From assembly GCA_944384205.1 (NCBI GenBank), contig CALWSL010000009.1, positions 1 through 64,000 of the forward strand: a stretch of 64,000 bases of DNA. Reading direction: 5' to 3'. The notes beneath the pieces were generated by a model. That model was given only the letters and a program-made list of their open reading frames with translations. It did no database searches and had not been told where the DNA came from. The DNA is from an uncultured Acetatifactor sp. Its GTDB lineage: Bacteria; Bacillota; Clostridia; Lachnospirales; Lachnospiraceae. The stretch's first letter is position 1. Each line of letters opens with the position of its first letter. The position numbers and the translations under genes were made by a program. Shown here in pieces: positions 18,101-24,739 of the stretch.

Positions 18101-18179
18101 ATTCATTTATGGACTTCCCAAATAGACCAATAGACCTGATTGCTCCCGTAGATTCATCTGTTATTGTTTTGAATATCAT
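15138..18179 (-). CDS. Tape-measure protein, second exon A (C-terminally truncated)
   Basis: The frame starts at ATG 18179 and the shared exon motif I-F-K-T-I-T-D-E-S-T follows at once. There is no ribosome binding site. The 1,013 residues are mainly coiled coil (E-E-L-E-N-L-K-A-E-N-D-E-L-E-R-R-K), with a hydrophobic patch near residues 125-150 (A-G-N-M-L-L-M-W-A-A-T-Q-L-I). The last 255 residues are identical to those in exon B because they lie in the 766-bp repeat. The protein then stops after one new residue (D-T-F-K) at the repeat junction. Without the insertion at 15143 this frame would run on into the C-terminal part at 10354-8579. Confidence 0.72.
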   Translation of the reverse strand: MIFKTITDESTGAIRSIGLFGKSINELKTNISSIKANGIINTLFSTPIIDVTAINRYNNEIERAIVNGATMAEKQKIMKSAMEGTNKSTAQLIATTNGAVVETQALTAAQEQSTLAARAHSVALQAVSAAGNMLLMWAATQLISVFVRFIDGLHTTLAEQQEITKNLQSELSDIQSGIEDVNSALDATGDRIDELNAKDSLSFVEKEELENLKAENDELERRKELLEEQEARKQQEIADSVKKEYDKEYGSKFYQTIGTQADNDEIEAKRNRHTELEAKYDLTRAEYEELQKLKAEIYVWETNVGEKTSFSEHIHETINAYNELNQKKKEGNELSEEEEQQLKEWRNELVDAAVDLDDYVDRYGIDDETSQSWHSLSVAISECLYPASVQTEKFNEVFNRLSGNVQKELIELAQNGTLSVDDLSEEIIEQFKEAGFTANEVIEQIKAGVEDLPVKSPLSYTDILSQVQSLSQGLEQLDKIYTDIQDKEDFDWSSIFNNESFTNIFGDMGESYDDFIRTVSEAPDDLDKCRSAFDDLLTSYVYSAKDSDGYSIMSNLTEETKQATVEMLSQMGVANALEVVEYQLAKNTKYLSEAKKEQSAVYEQLSKNVKSEADSEFLAQLSKIDLKNATYEEIRSLIAEAEQLGLTSDALITYSLDKMNINNMPLNTSADINNLLSMANAAGVATKAVSRLAGLKAAYEKAVSAGRSNEASAIAAEMQKAAKEVQTEVANFKPTVKYSGGSGYKSAVEKTTGEAYGSAESEFSELIDFFERRIEVLDNSLDLLKSSLENITGSFAKNSIIDGQLSINKEKVRNYTDALAMYTDEAEKILATIPSGIAEKVKNGAVSLTDFVGDGNEAVADAIGEYEKWADKVADCNQQLTNLKKTIAQLELEKFNNIAQDFDDRYDLRDSAITNIDKQISLLEEMGELVGASYYEAQKSLAEKQLETLTEKKNGLADALEQALSSGNIQAGSEEWLDMVKTLSGVEGEIIDCQTAIEKYDNAVLQLDWDTFK
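15144..15909. repeat. 766-bp direct repeat, copy in exon A
   Basis: Matches 10355-11120 base for base where compared. Outside the repeat the two exon sequences diverge at once (G-S-A-E-S in exon A, A-S-S-A-E-S in exon B). Identity of this length suggests recent duplication, gene conversion, or a single-crossover insertion. Confidence 0.9.
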
Positions 18180-18193
18180 ATTATGATTTTTAT

Positions 18194-18239
18194 GTACATT
18201 GTGGAAATGTACTTGATTTATACTTTGTGGAGAAGTATA
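18194..18239. promoter_or_regulatory. Two hairpins with loop TGTGGAA / TGTGGAG
   Basis: Plus strand: GTACAT-TGTGGAA-ATGTAC (18194-18212) and TATACTT-TGTGGAG-AAGTATA (18219-18239). Same design as the cluster at 13896-13963: perfect, unrelated stems and a shared 7-nt loop. They end 15 bases from exon A on one side and 30 bases before the plus-strand gene at 18269 on the other. Confidence 0.85.
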
Positions 18240-18268
18240 ATTAAAAACAAAAATGGGAGTAAAGGATT

Positions 18269-18613
18269 ATGATTTATGAGAGAGTTTGCTATATGTGTCC
18301 TAAATGTAATCACATGCATTTTTTCAATGCGGAAGAAATACCTACAATAATTTGTCCTGAATGCAATGTACAAATGGTATGCGTTGAAAAAAAATTTGTT
18401 TCAGCAGAACAAGAAAAAAAAGATGAAGAAAGACGTGAAAGATTGTATCGTTCATACCGTTCAGCAACGATAGTTAATTGTCCATACTGTAATTCGATAA
18501 ATACTTCTAAAATTTCAACAACCAGTAAGGCAGTCAATACTGCAATTTTTGGAATTTGGGGAACTAAGAGGCATAAGCAGTGGCATTGCAACCAGTGTGG
18601 CAGTGATTTTTAA
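18269..18613 (+). CDS. Phage-type double zinc-ribbon protein
   Basis: 114 residues preceded by GGGAGTAAAGG. The N-terminal ribbon has C-P-K-C (10-13) and C-P-E-C (30-33). A charged helix follows (E-E-R-R-E-R-L-Y-R-S), then a C-terminal ribbon C-P-Y-C (71-74) and C-N-Q-C (108-111) around T-K-R-H-K-Q-W-H. Similar small zinc-ribbon proteins are common in Firmicutes phages. It is transcribed against the tail genes and starts right after the hairpin pair. I infer nucleic-acid binding; target unknown. Confidence 0.7.
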   Translation: MIYERVCYMCPKCNHMHFFNAEEIPTIICPECNVQMVCVEKKFVSAEQEKKDEERRERLYRSYRSATIVNCPYCNSINTSKISTTSKAVNTAIFGIWGTKRHKQWHCNQCGSDF

Positions 18614-18679
18614 ATCATCACAATTACGTTCTTTTTAGTAACAAGATTAATAGTTTCAGTATGAAAAATAGCTTTTTAT

Positions 18680-18760
18680 CTTAGAATAGTGAGAAGCCGA
18701 GATGCGTGTTCCGGATGTTAATAGTCTGAGGGGCTGGCAAAATGCCAAGCCCCATAAATA
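18680..18760 (-). other. Structured segment and GC-rich hairpin after the secreted-protein gene
   Basis: On the minus strand GGGGCTTGGCA-TTT-TGCCAGCCCC (18753-18730) makes a strong hairpin 20 bases after the stop of the gene at 18776. Next comes a segment reading CTCAGACTATTAACATCC and GAACACGCATCTCGGC that is GC-richer than its surroundings. The first part may act as a terminator, though there is no T run. The rest could belong to the 3' half of the intron-like RNA. I cannot fold it reliably by eye. Confidence 0.4.
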
Positions 18761-18775
18761 TACACTTTTTCAAAA

Positions 18776-19618
18776 TTACCTAATTAAGGCACCTGTATTC
18801 TCATCGAAGTGATACTGAACACCATCAATTGTCAGATAACCTTTTGCCATAAGTCCTGTCTTGTTATCGTAATAATAAGTGTTACCAGCTTGGGACGGAT
18901 ATAAATCCGCGTCAACCCCTTCAACTGTGTACCATCCTTTATACATCTTTCCGTTGGAATCGTATCGAACCCACTTGCCTTGCTTGTTTACAATAGCATC
19001 GTGTACTTGCTGAGCCATACCACTATCACTTGCGTTAGCATTGTTCCAAATTTCTGTGTCTGACCAATCAGCTTCATTCTGATAAATATATGGCATCCAA
19101 ACTTCCTTGCTTGTGGCTTTCGCTCCATCGTAACAAGCATCGAGCCAATACCATCCATCTGACGCAGAATCATAAATTTCTCTACCTCTTACTGTTCCAT
19201 CACCAATTACGCCTTTAGGGTCATTATATGTTCCTTGCTTTATTCCACCTTCGTACCAATAGGATTTTCCATTTTCTTCACGCCATACACAATCGCTTCC
19301 ACTATTATTATTAGATTCTGAATCAGAGATTGTTTCGACTAATGTAATATATAAATGGCTTGCTGTTGGGGCTTCATTCCATCTATATAATGAGTAGAAT
19401 AATTTTTTGACTTCTAACGTATATTCTCCTAAATCATATCCTTCATTATTGTATTCCGGATACCAAAGCATCCTGATTGTATTTACACCTTTAGCCATCG
19501 TCATAGTAACAACAAGATTTTCATAATCTTCATCTGAGAAAAAAAATACACTGGGATATGATGCCGCCATAACCTTTGATGGAGTCAATGTTACTATACT
19601 TGTCACTGTAAATACCAT
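18776..19618 (-). CDS. Secreted protein with C-terminal cell-wall-binding repeats (cargo gene)
   Basis: 280 residues from the ATG at 19618, which falls inside a signal peptide (V-F-T-V-T-S-I-V-T-L-T-P-S-K-V-M-A, cleavage likely after M-A). The same frame continues upstream for 14 more codons as K-K-N-C-S-K-K-L-I-L-S-I-L-I, the natural basic start of that signal peptide, but the expected start position is TAG (19663-19661). Residues about 25-110 are an unrecognised beta-rich domain. From about 105 on come aromatic cell-wall-binding repeats, ending G-V-Q-Y-H-F-D-E-N-T-G-A. It lies in sense orientation within the intron-like element. It may be impaired by the loss of its start codon. Confidence 0.65.
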   Translation of the reverse strand: MVFTVTSIVTLTPSKVMAASYPSVFFFSDEDYENLVVTMTMAKGVNTIRMLWYPEYNNEGYDLGEYTLEVKKLFYSLYRWNEAPTASHLYITLVETISDSESNNNSGSDCVWREENGKSYWYEGGIKQGTYNDPKGVIGDGTVRGREIYDSASDGWYWLDACYDGAKATSKEVWMPYIYQNEADWSDTEIWNNANASDSGMAQQVHDAIVNKQGKWVRYDSNGKMYKGWYTVEGVDADLYPSQAGNTYYYDNKTGLMAKGYLTIDGVQYHFDENTGALIR

Positions 19619-20012
19619 TATTAGGATAGATAAAATAAGTTTTTTCGAGCAATTTTTCTTCTAAAACCGTATAAAAGTTCACAAAAAATTCACATCTTCC
19701 AGCCTTCCTATCCCCTCCGGCAAAAGAGTTCCACAATACATGAGTGAAAGATAAGATTTTCACATTTATATAATCCTTTCACGGATTATCCTGTCATGTC
19801 AGGCAGTATCGAGCGCATATTCGGTAAGCATCGTTGCATATAACTTACCGTGGAAGTTGTCGCTGCTGTGAGGGCTTGTCTCAGGGAGACCTGTCCCTGC
19901 GGATTCCTTGAGCGTCACGTTGTTACGAACCTGGCTATGTCGCCATAGCAGGAGAGTAGTGATACATTGCCGTTACGCAATCGTTGTACGCGGTTCCCGC
20001 ATATTGTTCCGG

Positions 20013-21317
20013 TTATTTATTTACCCATGTGTATCTCACATTTGATGATAGGAAAACTCCGGTATCCCGGAGAACACATACCATTGTCGGCATATTCAAA
20101 ACAAGGGAACACATTTTATCCCTACCGACGTTTTTGATTCCTGCAAATATCCCCGCACCGAGTCCGATGGTTCCCAAACTCCCAAGGGAACCGGTTAATT
20201 TGTTGATTCCCGAAACAATTCCGTTTAAACCGTTAAGGATGGTAACAGCTATATCAGAATTTGCGATATTTCCAACGGTATCAGTCCAGGTATTTTTAAG
20301 GCGGTTTAAACTGCCTTCCCATGAGTCTGCTGTTTTTTCTGCATCGGCAGCCATGGATCCGGCGCCGTCAGCATATTGCTGAAGCATTTTTTCATAGGTA
20401 TCCCACTGGCTCAGAAGGGCGTCCAGTTGTGTACCCGCTGCCTTGTCGCCAACGGAATTAAGCAGGCTGGTTTTGCGGGGGTCATTGTCCCCCAGCCTGT
20501 TATATGCTTCGGAAAGTTCTTCCAAAACCTCCATCGCGTCTCTTGCCTGCAGCACGCCGTTTACGGTTTCCTTTAAGGAAACGCCCAGGGCATTGCAGGC
20601 TTTCTCATATTCTGCAAGACCTTCTGCATCGATACCTGCTTCTTCAGCAGCAATCTGCCTGATATGCAAAAGAATTGTCCGAAAGGCATCGGCAGCCTCG
20701 GAACCGCTTTGCCGGGTGGCGGACGCCATGGTTCCTAAAGCTGCCGTTAATTCATTCACATCGACGCCGGAAGAAGCGGCAGTGGAACCGACAGCGGACA
20801 TGGCTTCCGATAATTCGGTCATGTCAAGCGCGTTGTTATCGCAAACCTGGTTTACACCATCCAACACTTTTGTTAATTCCTTAACGGACCCGCTCATGTT
20901 ATACGCCTGGTCGGTTGCAGTAACCATTTTATTTGCTGCGTCGGCGGTCATATCGCCGGCGCTTTGGGCAGCCAGGGAAAGTTCAGCCATTGCTTCTGCA
21001 TTTTTATATCCGGCAAGAAGCATGGCCTGAACGCCGGATAAATACTCTGTTGCTGATTTGCCATAGCCGGAAGCCGTGTCAAAAGCGGTTCTGCCGATTT
21101 GTTTTAAATCGGATGAAGTGAGATAACGATTGGTTTTACTGATATTTGTAAGGCAGGTATCAATCTCTTTCAGCTCACTCAGGGCTTCCGAAGTTTCCGA
21201 GATAATTTTGGAAACGACAGTCTCGGCAGACAGCAATCCTGATAAAGTGGAAGAGACCTGTTCCCATTGGTCTTTAAAAGCCTTACTCAGTTTGTTAAAA
21301 ACATCTGTATTTGCCAT
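20013..21317 (-). CDS. Tape-measure protein, N-terminal exon 1 (TP901 type)
   Basis: 434 codons are open, of which about 402 (to the ATG at 20114-20112) look like tape measure. The N-terminal part carries the TP901-type core domain: S-A-E-T-V-V-S-K-I-I-S-E, Y-G-K-S-A-T-E-Y-L-S-G (about 85-95) and S-G-S-E-A-A-D-A-F-R-T-I-L (about 208-220). A Gly-rich hydrophobic stretch (G-S-L-G-T-I-G-L-G-A-G-I-F-A-G-I) precedes K-N-V-G-R-D-K-M. The last 32 residues are translation into the intron-like element. Keeping one G at the boundary joins K-M to I-F-K-T in frame with either second exon. The joined products would be about 1,414 aa (exon A) or 2,160 aa (exon B). Confidence 0.8.
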   Translation of the reverse strand: MANTDVFNKLSKAFKDQWEQVSSTLSGLLSAETVVSKIISETSEALSELKEIDTCLTNISKTNRYLTSSDLKQIGRTAFDTASGYGKSATEYLSGVQAMLLAGYKNAEAMAELSLAAQSAGDMTADAANKMVTATDQAYNMSGSVKELTKVLDGVNQVCDNNALDMTELSEAMSAVGSTAASSGVDVNELTAALGTMASATRQSGSEAADAFRTILLHIRQIAAEEAGIDAEGLAEYEKACNALGVSLKETVNGVLQARDAMEVLEELSEAYNRLGDNDPRKTSLLNSVGDKAAGTQLDALLSQWDTYEKMLQQYADGAGSMAADAEKTADSWEGSLNRLKNTWTDTVGNIANSDIAVTILNGLNGIVSGINKLTGSLGSLGTIGLGAGIFAGIKNVGRDKMCSLVLNMPTMVCVLRDTGVFLSSNVRYTWVNK

Positions 21318-21327
21318 TTATATCGTT

Positions 21328-21510
21328 TTACCTCCCCGATTGCTGACTTGTTTTGTGAACCAGTTCTGCCAGATAGGGCAGAACCTTCTTCTCCATCTCT
21401 TCCGGATTCTTAATGAATTCCAGTGCCTGTTTGTCAATAAACTGCCAGGCAGCCAGGCTCCATTTCGTTTTGAGCTGCCATAGTCTGATGATTCTGAATA
21501 GTGTAATCAT
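21328..21510 (-). CDS. Small phage protein between the lysis genes and the tape measure
   Basis: About 60 residues. GGAGG lies ten bases before the ATG at 21510; a Met three codons earlier is too close to it. The sequence has an aromatic, amphipathic N-terminus (I-T-L-F-R-I-I-R-L-W-Q-L) and a charged C-terminal half (N-P-E-E-M-E-K-K-V-L-P-Y-L-A-E-L-V). The gene stops 10 bases before the tape-measure start. Its position fits a tail assembly accessory protein, but no family is recognised. Confidence 0.5.
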   Translation of the reverse strand: MITLFRIIRLWQLKTKWSLAAWQFIDKQALEFIKNPEEMEKKVLPYLAELVHKTSQQSGR

Positions 21511-21536
21511 AAATGTCATTCCTCCATGTTTTCCTT

Positions 21537-22046
21537 CTAAAATCCTTCTTTTAATTTCTGTTTATAGGCTTCATTGATAATTTCCATTGAAATTTCCACT
21601 TCTCCGTTTTCAAGCGCATTCTCTTCTAATAGCTTCTCGTATTTTTCCCATGTGTGAATGCAATGCTGAAAACTGTCTTTGTTACAAGGTCTGCCTTCTG
21701 ACACTTTATTGGCGAAATTATTAATTTCCCAACGCATATCGTTAATTTCTTTATCTACAAACATTTCTGTTAATTTCTTTATGTCTTTACGCATTTCTTC
21801 ATCATAAAAATTTGATTCTGCAACACTTTTTTCATGTCTTTCCTGCAATGCGGTTAATTGATTGGCAGTGCGGATTAACAATTCATGGTCTGCATTTTTA
21901 TGAGTCACCCATCTCACGGGTTTGCCGATAATCTCGGAGAATTTTCCAATGATTGTTGCCATCGCAATCACTCCTGACATTACAATAAAGATGCCGGGAA
22001 TGAAAGAAGGAATATCCTGTTTCAATAATTCCGTGATTGCTTCCAT
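21537..22046 (-). CDS. Membrane-anchored coiled-coil phage protein
   Basis: 169 residues. One membrane segment near residues 15-35 (I-P-G-I-F-I-V-M-S-G-V-I-A-M-A-T-I) is followed by a charged helical region with R-W-E-I-N-N-F-A-N-K-V-S-E-G. The start is supported by AAACGGTGGGATAAAA before the ATG. It lies directly after the holin in the lysis cassette, so a holin-associated or spanin-like role is possible, but I see no diagnostic motif. Confidence 0.6.
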   Translation of the reverse strand: MEAITELLKQDIPSFIPGIFIVMSGVIAMATIIGKFSEIIGKPVRWVTHKNADHELLIRTANQLTALQERHEKSVAESNFYDEEMRKDIKKLTEMFVDKEINDMRWEINNFANKVSEGRPCNKDSFQHCIHTWEKYEKLLEENALENGEVEISMEIINEAYKQKLKEGF

Positions 22047-22064
22047 TTTTATCCCACCGTTTCC

Positions 22065-22322
22065 TTATTCTTTTTCAATTAAATTTTTATAAGCCTGATG
22101 TAAGCCGGTAGAGGATAAACCGCTTGCCGCTCCCGCGACAATTACATTGATATGAATGGACTGACTGATAATACATCCCAAAACTGCTCCAAGAATACAA
22201 ACGATGGTAGGAATGTATTTGTTATCAACGTCCCGAATCCATTTCTTAATAATGTATCCGACAATGAGGCAGGCAGTCACGATAATCGGTACATACATTT
22301 CCGTAATAAAAGATAAATCCAT
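22065..22322 (-). CDS. Phage holin
   Basis: 85 residues with three hydrophobic helices: 9-27 (M-Y-V-P-I-I-V-T-A-C-L-I-V-G-Y-I-I), 38-53 (I-P-T-I-V-C-I-L-G-A-V-L-G-C-I-I) and 57-73, the last rich in small residues (A-G-A-A-S-G-L-S-S-T-G). The C-terminal Y-K-N-L-I-E-K is basic and short. Size, topology and location next to the endolysin gene fit small Firmicutes holins that permeabilise the membrane for lysin release. Confidence 0.75.
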   Translation of the reverse strand: MDLSFITEMYVPIIVTACLIVGYIIKKWIRDVDNKYIPTIVCILGAVLGCIISQSIHINVIVAGAASGLSSTGLHQAYKNLIEKE

Positions 22323-22340
22323 AATAATCCTCCTCGTTAA

Positions 22341-23168
22341 TCAGGTAAGTTTAAATAGTTTCTTCCAGGTTTTTATGCCGACAATGCCGTCTGCAGTTAA
22401 GCTGTTTGCTTTCTGAAACGCTTTGACTGCCGTATCGAATCTGGTGCCCGCAATGCCGTCCACAGTACCGCAGGGATATCCGATAGAATTAAGATATTTC
22501 TGGATTGGCGCCACAGCGGTGTGTTTCCTGTTTCTTGTTTTAGAAACGGTTATGATTTTGGATAGTGTTTCGGGTCCGGCAATGCCGTCTGCCTTTGCTC
22601 CGATAGCAGTCTGCACTTCTTTTATGAAATCTGTATGATTATAGGCGGAACCGTTCTGTAATGCCATAACCGTGTGGCTTCCGGCTTTTACAAGAATATC
22701 GCCGCGCTTAAGACAGGAATCGCTTGTCAGATATTTAGAATCCGTAAGAACATCAAATTCTCCGGTTGACCGGAACACATTTTTCATGGTAGAAGTGGTG
22801 GGAGCATTCGCTCCATATGTAATGGGAATACCGGCAGCTAACGCGCATACCGTCATAAAGGAGCTGCAATCGCACTCACAGGGGGATGTAATCCTGCTCA
22901 AATCATAAGAAACGGCTTTTGCTTTCGCATATAATGTATTTCGCTGTCTCTGGTCATAACCAATCATGGAATTGGCACATCCTTTTTCACAGGCAGCAGC
23001 CATTTTTTCCGCTTTGGCGGAATCTGTACACCTTAGAACAAAATCCCAGGGTTTAGAATACCAGGTGCGGGTGCAGACCTCCTTTCCGGTCTGATCCCCG
23101 GCAGCGCCGCCGGATATTGCACCGTTTTCATCAATTGAGGCGTGTCCGATTAAAATTGACATTTTCAT
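22341..23168 (-). CDS. Endolysin: Cys endopeptidase/amidase domain with two peptidoglycan-binding domains
   Basis: 275 residues. The N-terminal 170 form an NlpC/P60- or CHAP-like papain-fold enzyme, with E-C-D-C-S-S-F-M as the Cys site (about residues 99-106) and G-S-H-T-V-M-A-L as the His site (about 163-170). Two peptidoglycan-binding type 1 units follow, at about 180-210 (G-A-K-A-D-G-I-A-G-P-E-T) and about 222-275 (G-T-V-D-G-I-A-G-T-R-F and T-A-D-G-I-V-G-I-K-T-W). It lacks a signal peptide and would need the downstream holin. An active lysis pair within a headless tail locus resembles tailocin release systems. Confidence 0.8.
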   Translation of the reverse strand: MKMSILIGHASIDENGAISGGAAGDQTGKEVCTRTWYSKPWDFVLRCTDSAKAEKMAAACEKGCANSMIGYDQRQRNTLYAKAKAVSYDLSRITSPCECDCSSFMTVCALAAGIPITYGANAPTTSTMKNVFRSTGEFDVLTDSKYLTSDSCLKRGDILVKAGSHTVMALQNGSAYNHTDFIKEVQTAIGAKADGIAGPETLSKIITVSKTRNRKHTAVAPIQKYLNSIGYPCGTVDGIAGTRFDTAVKAFQKANSLTADGIVGIKTWKKLFKLT

Positions 23169-23223
23169 TCGTCCTTTCCATAAAAGCGGGAGAGCAGTGT
23201 TGCCTGCTCTCCCAAATTATCAA

Positions 23224-23955
23224 TTACTCTTCAATCAGAACTAAATCAAGGATGTTGTCATCACTGTCAGCCAAAAGGTCGCAGGTGATCGTAATGGAAC
23301 CGGGATCGCCGTTGTTAGAGAAACTGAGAGACATGTTGGACTGAGGCGCAACCTTATACGCTGTCAGCTTGTAAGGTAATACCTCGTCGTCCTCGGTTTT
23401 CATAACAGTGTCGCCGTAAACGATAAAGTTCTTAGGGAAGCTTGTAGACTTAATGTTAACTCTCTGTACGCCGGCGGATACTTCCTTCATGTAATAGATG
23501 ATTACCTTATCGCCTTCTGTAAGAGCAGTCGTAAGCGTGATAGCTTTTTCCGCAACGCTGCATTCCAGTTCCGTGCCGCAATCATCACCGTCTGCGTATA
23601 CGACAACGCTTCCTGCAACGGGAACTTCATCAAGAGTAATCGCAGTGCCGTCCGTACCGACAGCCTTCTCCACTCTTGTTACAAATTTAGCGGATTTGCT
23701 TACTTCGCCGCCGGTAATCAACTGCCACAATTTAACAGTCTGAATCTGTGTCTCAATGGTAATGGTGCCGCCTCTTTCACCGGCAAACTGAACACGTTTC
23801 GGGTGACCTTTGCCGCCGTAGGCAAATACGGACTCGCCGGTAAGCTCGGTTGTAGTAACGTTAGCGAAGTCTAAGTTTAAAAATGGTTTCTTTGTAGAAT
23901 AATCTACAAAAATGAGGTCACAGACCTCTCTGTTTGTCATGTTTGGATTTGACAT
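23224..23955 (-). CDS. Major tail tube protein
   Basis: 243 residues, beta-rich and acidic. It starts S-N-P-N-M-T-N-R-E-V-C-D-L, then S-V-F-A-Y-G-G-K-G-H-P-K-R-V and T-I-T-I-E-T-Q-I-Q. An Ig-like insertion lies around residues 95-150, and the protein ends with S-I-T-I-T-C-D-L-L-A-D-S-D-D-N. This arrangement is typical of Firmicutes siphophage tube proteins. AAGGAGG precedes the ATG. Tube subunits polymerise around the tape measure. Confidence 0.7.
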   Translation of the reverse strand: MSNPNMTNREVCDLIFVDYSTKKPFLNLDFANVTTTELTGESVFAYGGKGHPKRVQFAGERGGTITIETQIQTVKLWQLITGGEVSKSAKFVTRVEKAVGTDGTAITLDEVPVAGSVVVYADGDDCGTELECSVAEKAITLTTALTEGDKVIIYYMKEVSAGVQRVNIKSTSFPKNFIVYGDTVMKTEDDEVLPYKLTAYKVAPQSNMSLSFSNNGDPGSITITCDLLADSDDNILDLVLIEE

Positions 23956-23983
23956 AAAATTTTCCTCCTTTATTTTTGAGTAT

Positions 23984-24739
23984 TTAATCAGTATCTATTC
24001 TTTTAAACCATGCGGCTGCATCGAAGGAATGGTCTTTATTACCCCAAGCGGCAACACTCATGGATTGAATATTGTAAATAGTATTGTTGGAGAGCCGTGA
24101 AAAGCAATCCCAAACCTGATATACGGTTAAATCCCAGATATTTATAATATTGAGGGACTGACTTTTATTGGCAACAGCGGATATAATGTTTCCTAATTCC
24201 ATATTTTTATCTGATTTTGTTTGTTTTGCTTTTTCAGTCCTTCCTTTTTGGAGCTTCTTCATGATCTCCAACGCTTTTTTACTTTTTATGTGTGATAAAT
24301 CTTCTTGTTGATTCGATTTCATACAATTTCGCTGACAAATCAAATCACAGATTTGAGAATATGTTTCTTTCGTAACAGCGCCGATAACGGTATGATTGTC
24401 CTGCACGAGAAAACATTTCTTTTGGGAAGAATAGATAACCTCTTCTTTGATGAAAAAGTTTAGAACAGCTTGCAGAAGTTTTATTGATTGTTCATTTATT
24501 GTCAATAAATCAAACAGATAAATCTGCGATTTTTCTTTGTCTGACAGCGCTTCGTATTGTTCTTCCTGTCCAAGCATAGTAAAATATGATTTTAAATCCA
24601 GCAATAAAATACTTAAATAATACTGATAGGTATGAATACCGATAGAAGAGATATCTCTTAATTTCGGGGAAATAATTCCGCCTGCGTTTGGGATGTTGAT
24701 TGGGTCAGGGGATAATAAGTCAAAATAGCTAAGCTTCAA
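23984..24739 (-). CDS. Tail assembly protein (chaperone-like)
   Basis: 251 residues, mostly helical. The C-terminal 80 residues (L-N-I-I-N-I-W-D-L-T-V-Y-Q-V-W-D-C-F, then M-S-V-A-A-W-G-N) are strongly reminiscent of phage tail assembly proteins encoded beside tube genes. The start overlaps the upstream gene by 4 bases. I recognise the style rather than a named family, so the call rests on gene order and composition. Confidence 0.5.
   Translation of the reverse strand: MKLSYFDLLSPDPINIPNAGGIISPKLRDISSIGIHTYQYYLSILLLDLKSYFTMLGQEEQYEALSDKEKSQIYLFDLLTINEQSIKLLQAVLNFFIKEEVIYSSQKKCFLVQDNHTVIGAVTKETYSQICDLICQRNCMKSNQQEDLSHIKSKKALEIMKKLQKGRTEKAKQTKSDKNMELGNIISAVANKSQSLNIINIWDLTVYQVWDCFSRLSNNTIYNIQSMSVAAWGNKDHSFDAAAWFKRIDTD

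Larger units (their letters stand above)
18177..20112 (-). mobile_element. Group I intron-like (IStron-like) intervening element in the tape-measure gene
   Basis: The element separates exon 1 (ending K-N-V-G-R-D-K-M) from exon A (I-F-K-T-I). Near its 5' end the minus strand reads TTTTGAATATGCCGACA (20101-20085). I recall this motif as a recurrent 5' end of intron-like insertions in clostridial genes. P-like ATATGCGGGAAC (20005-19993) and Q-like AATCCGCAGG (19905-19896) segments can pair TGCGGGA with TCCGCA as group I helix P4. Between them lies a stem-loop with a GCGA tetraloop. I could not identify R and S elements, so the class is uncertain. IStrons normally carry IS605-type genes; here the cargo is a cell-wall-binding protein and a zinc-ribbon protein. 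Confidence 0.5.

Noticed and set aside
19800-20010. Group II intron or tRNA-like gene
   Set aside because: No GUGYG start or domain V; the pairing fits group I P4 better. No cloverleaf can be drawn.
20443-21030. 195-codon plus-strand frame over tape-measure exon 1
   Set aside because: Ser/Ala-rich antisense shadow of the coiled-coil coding sequence; no start signal.
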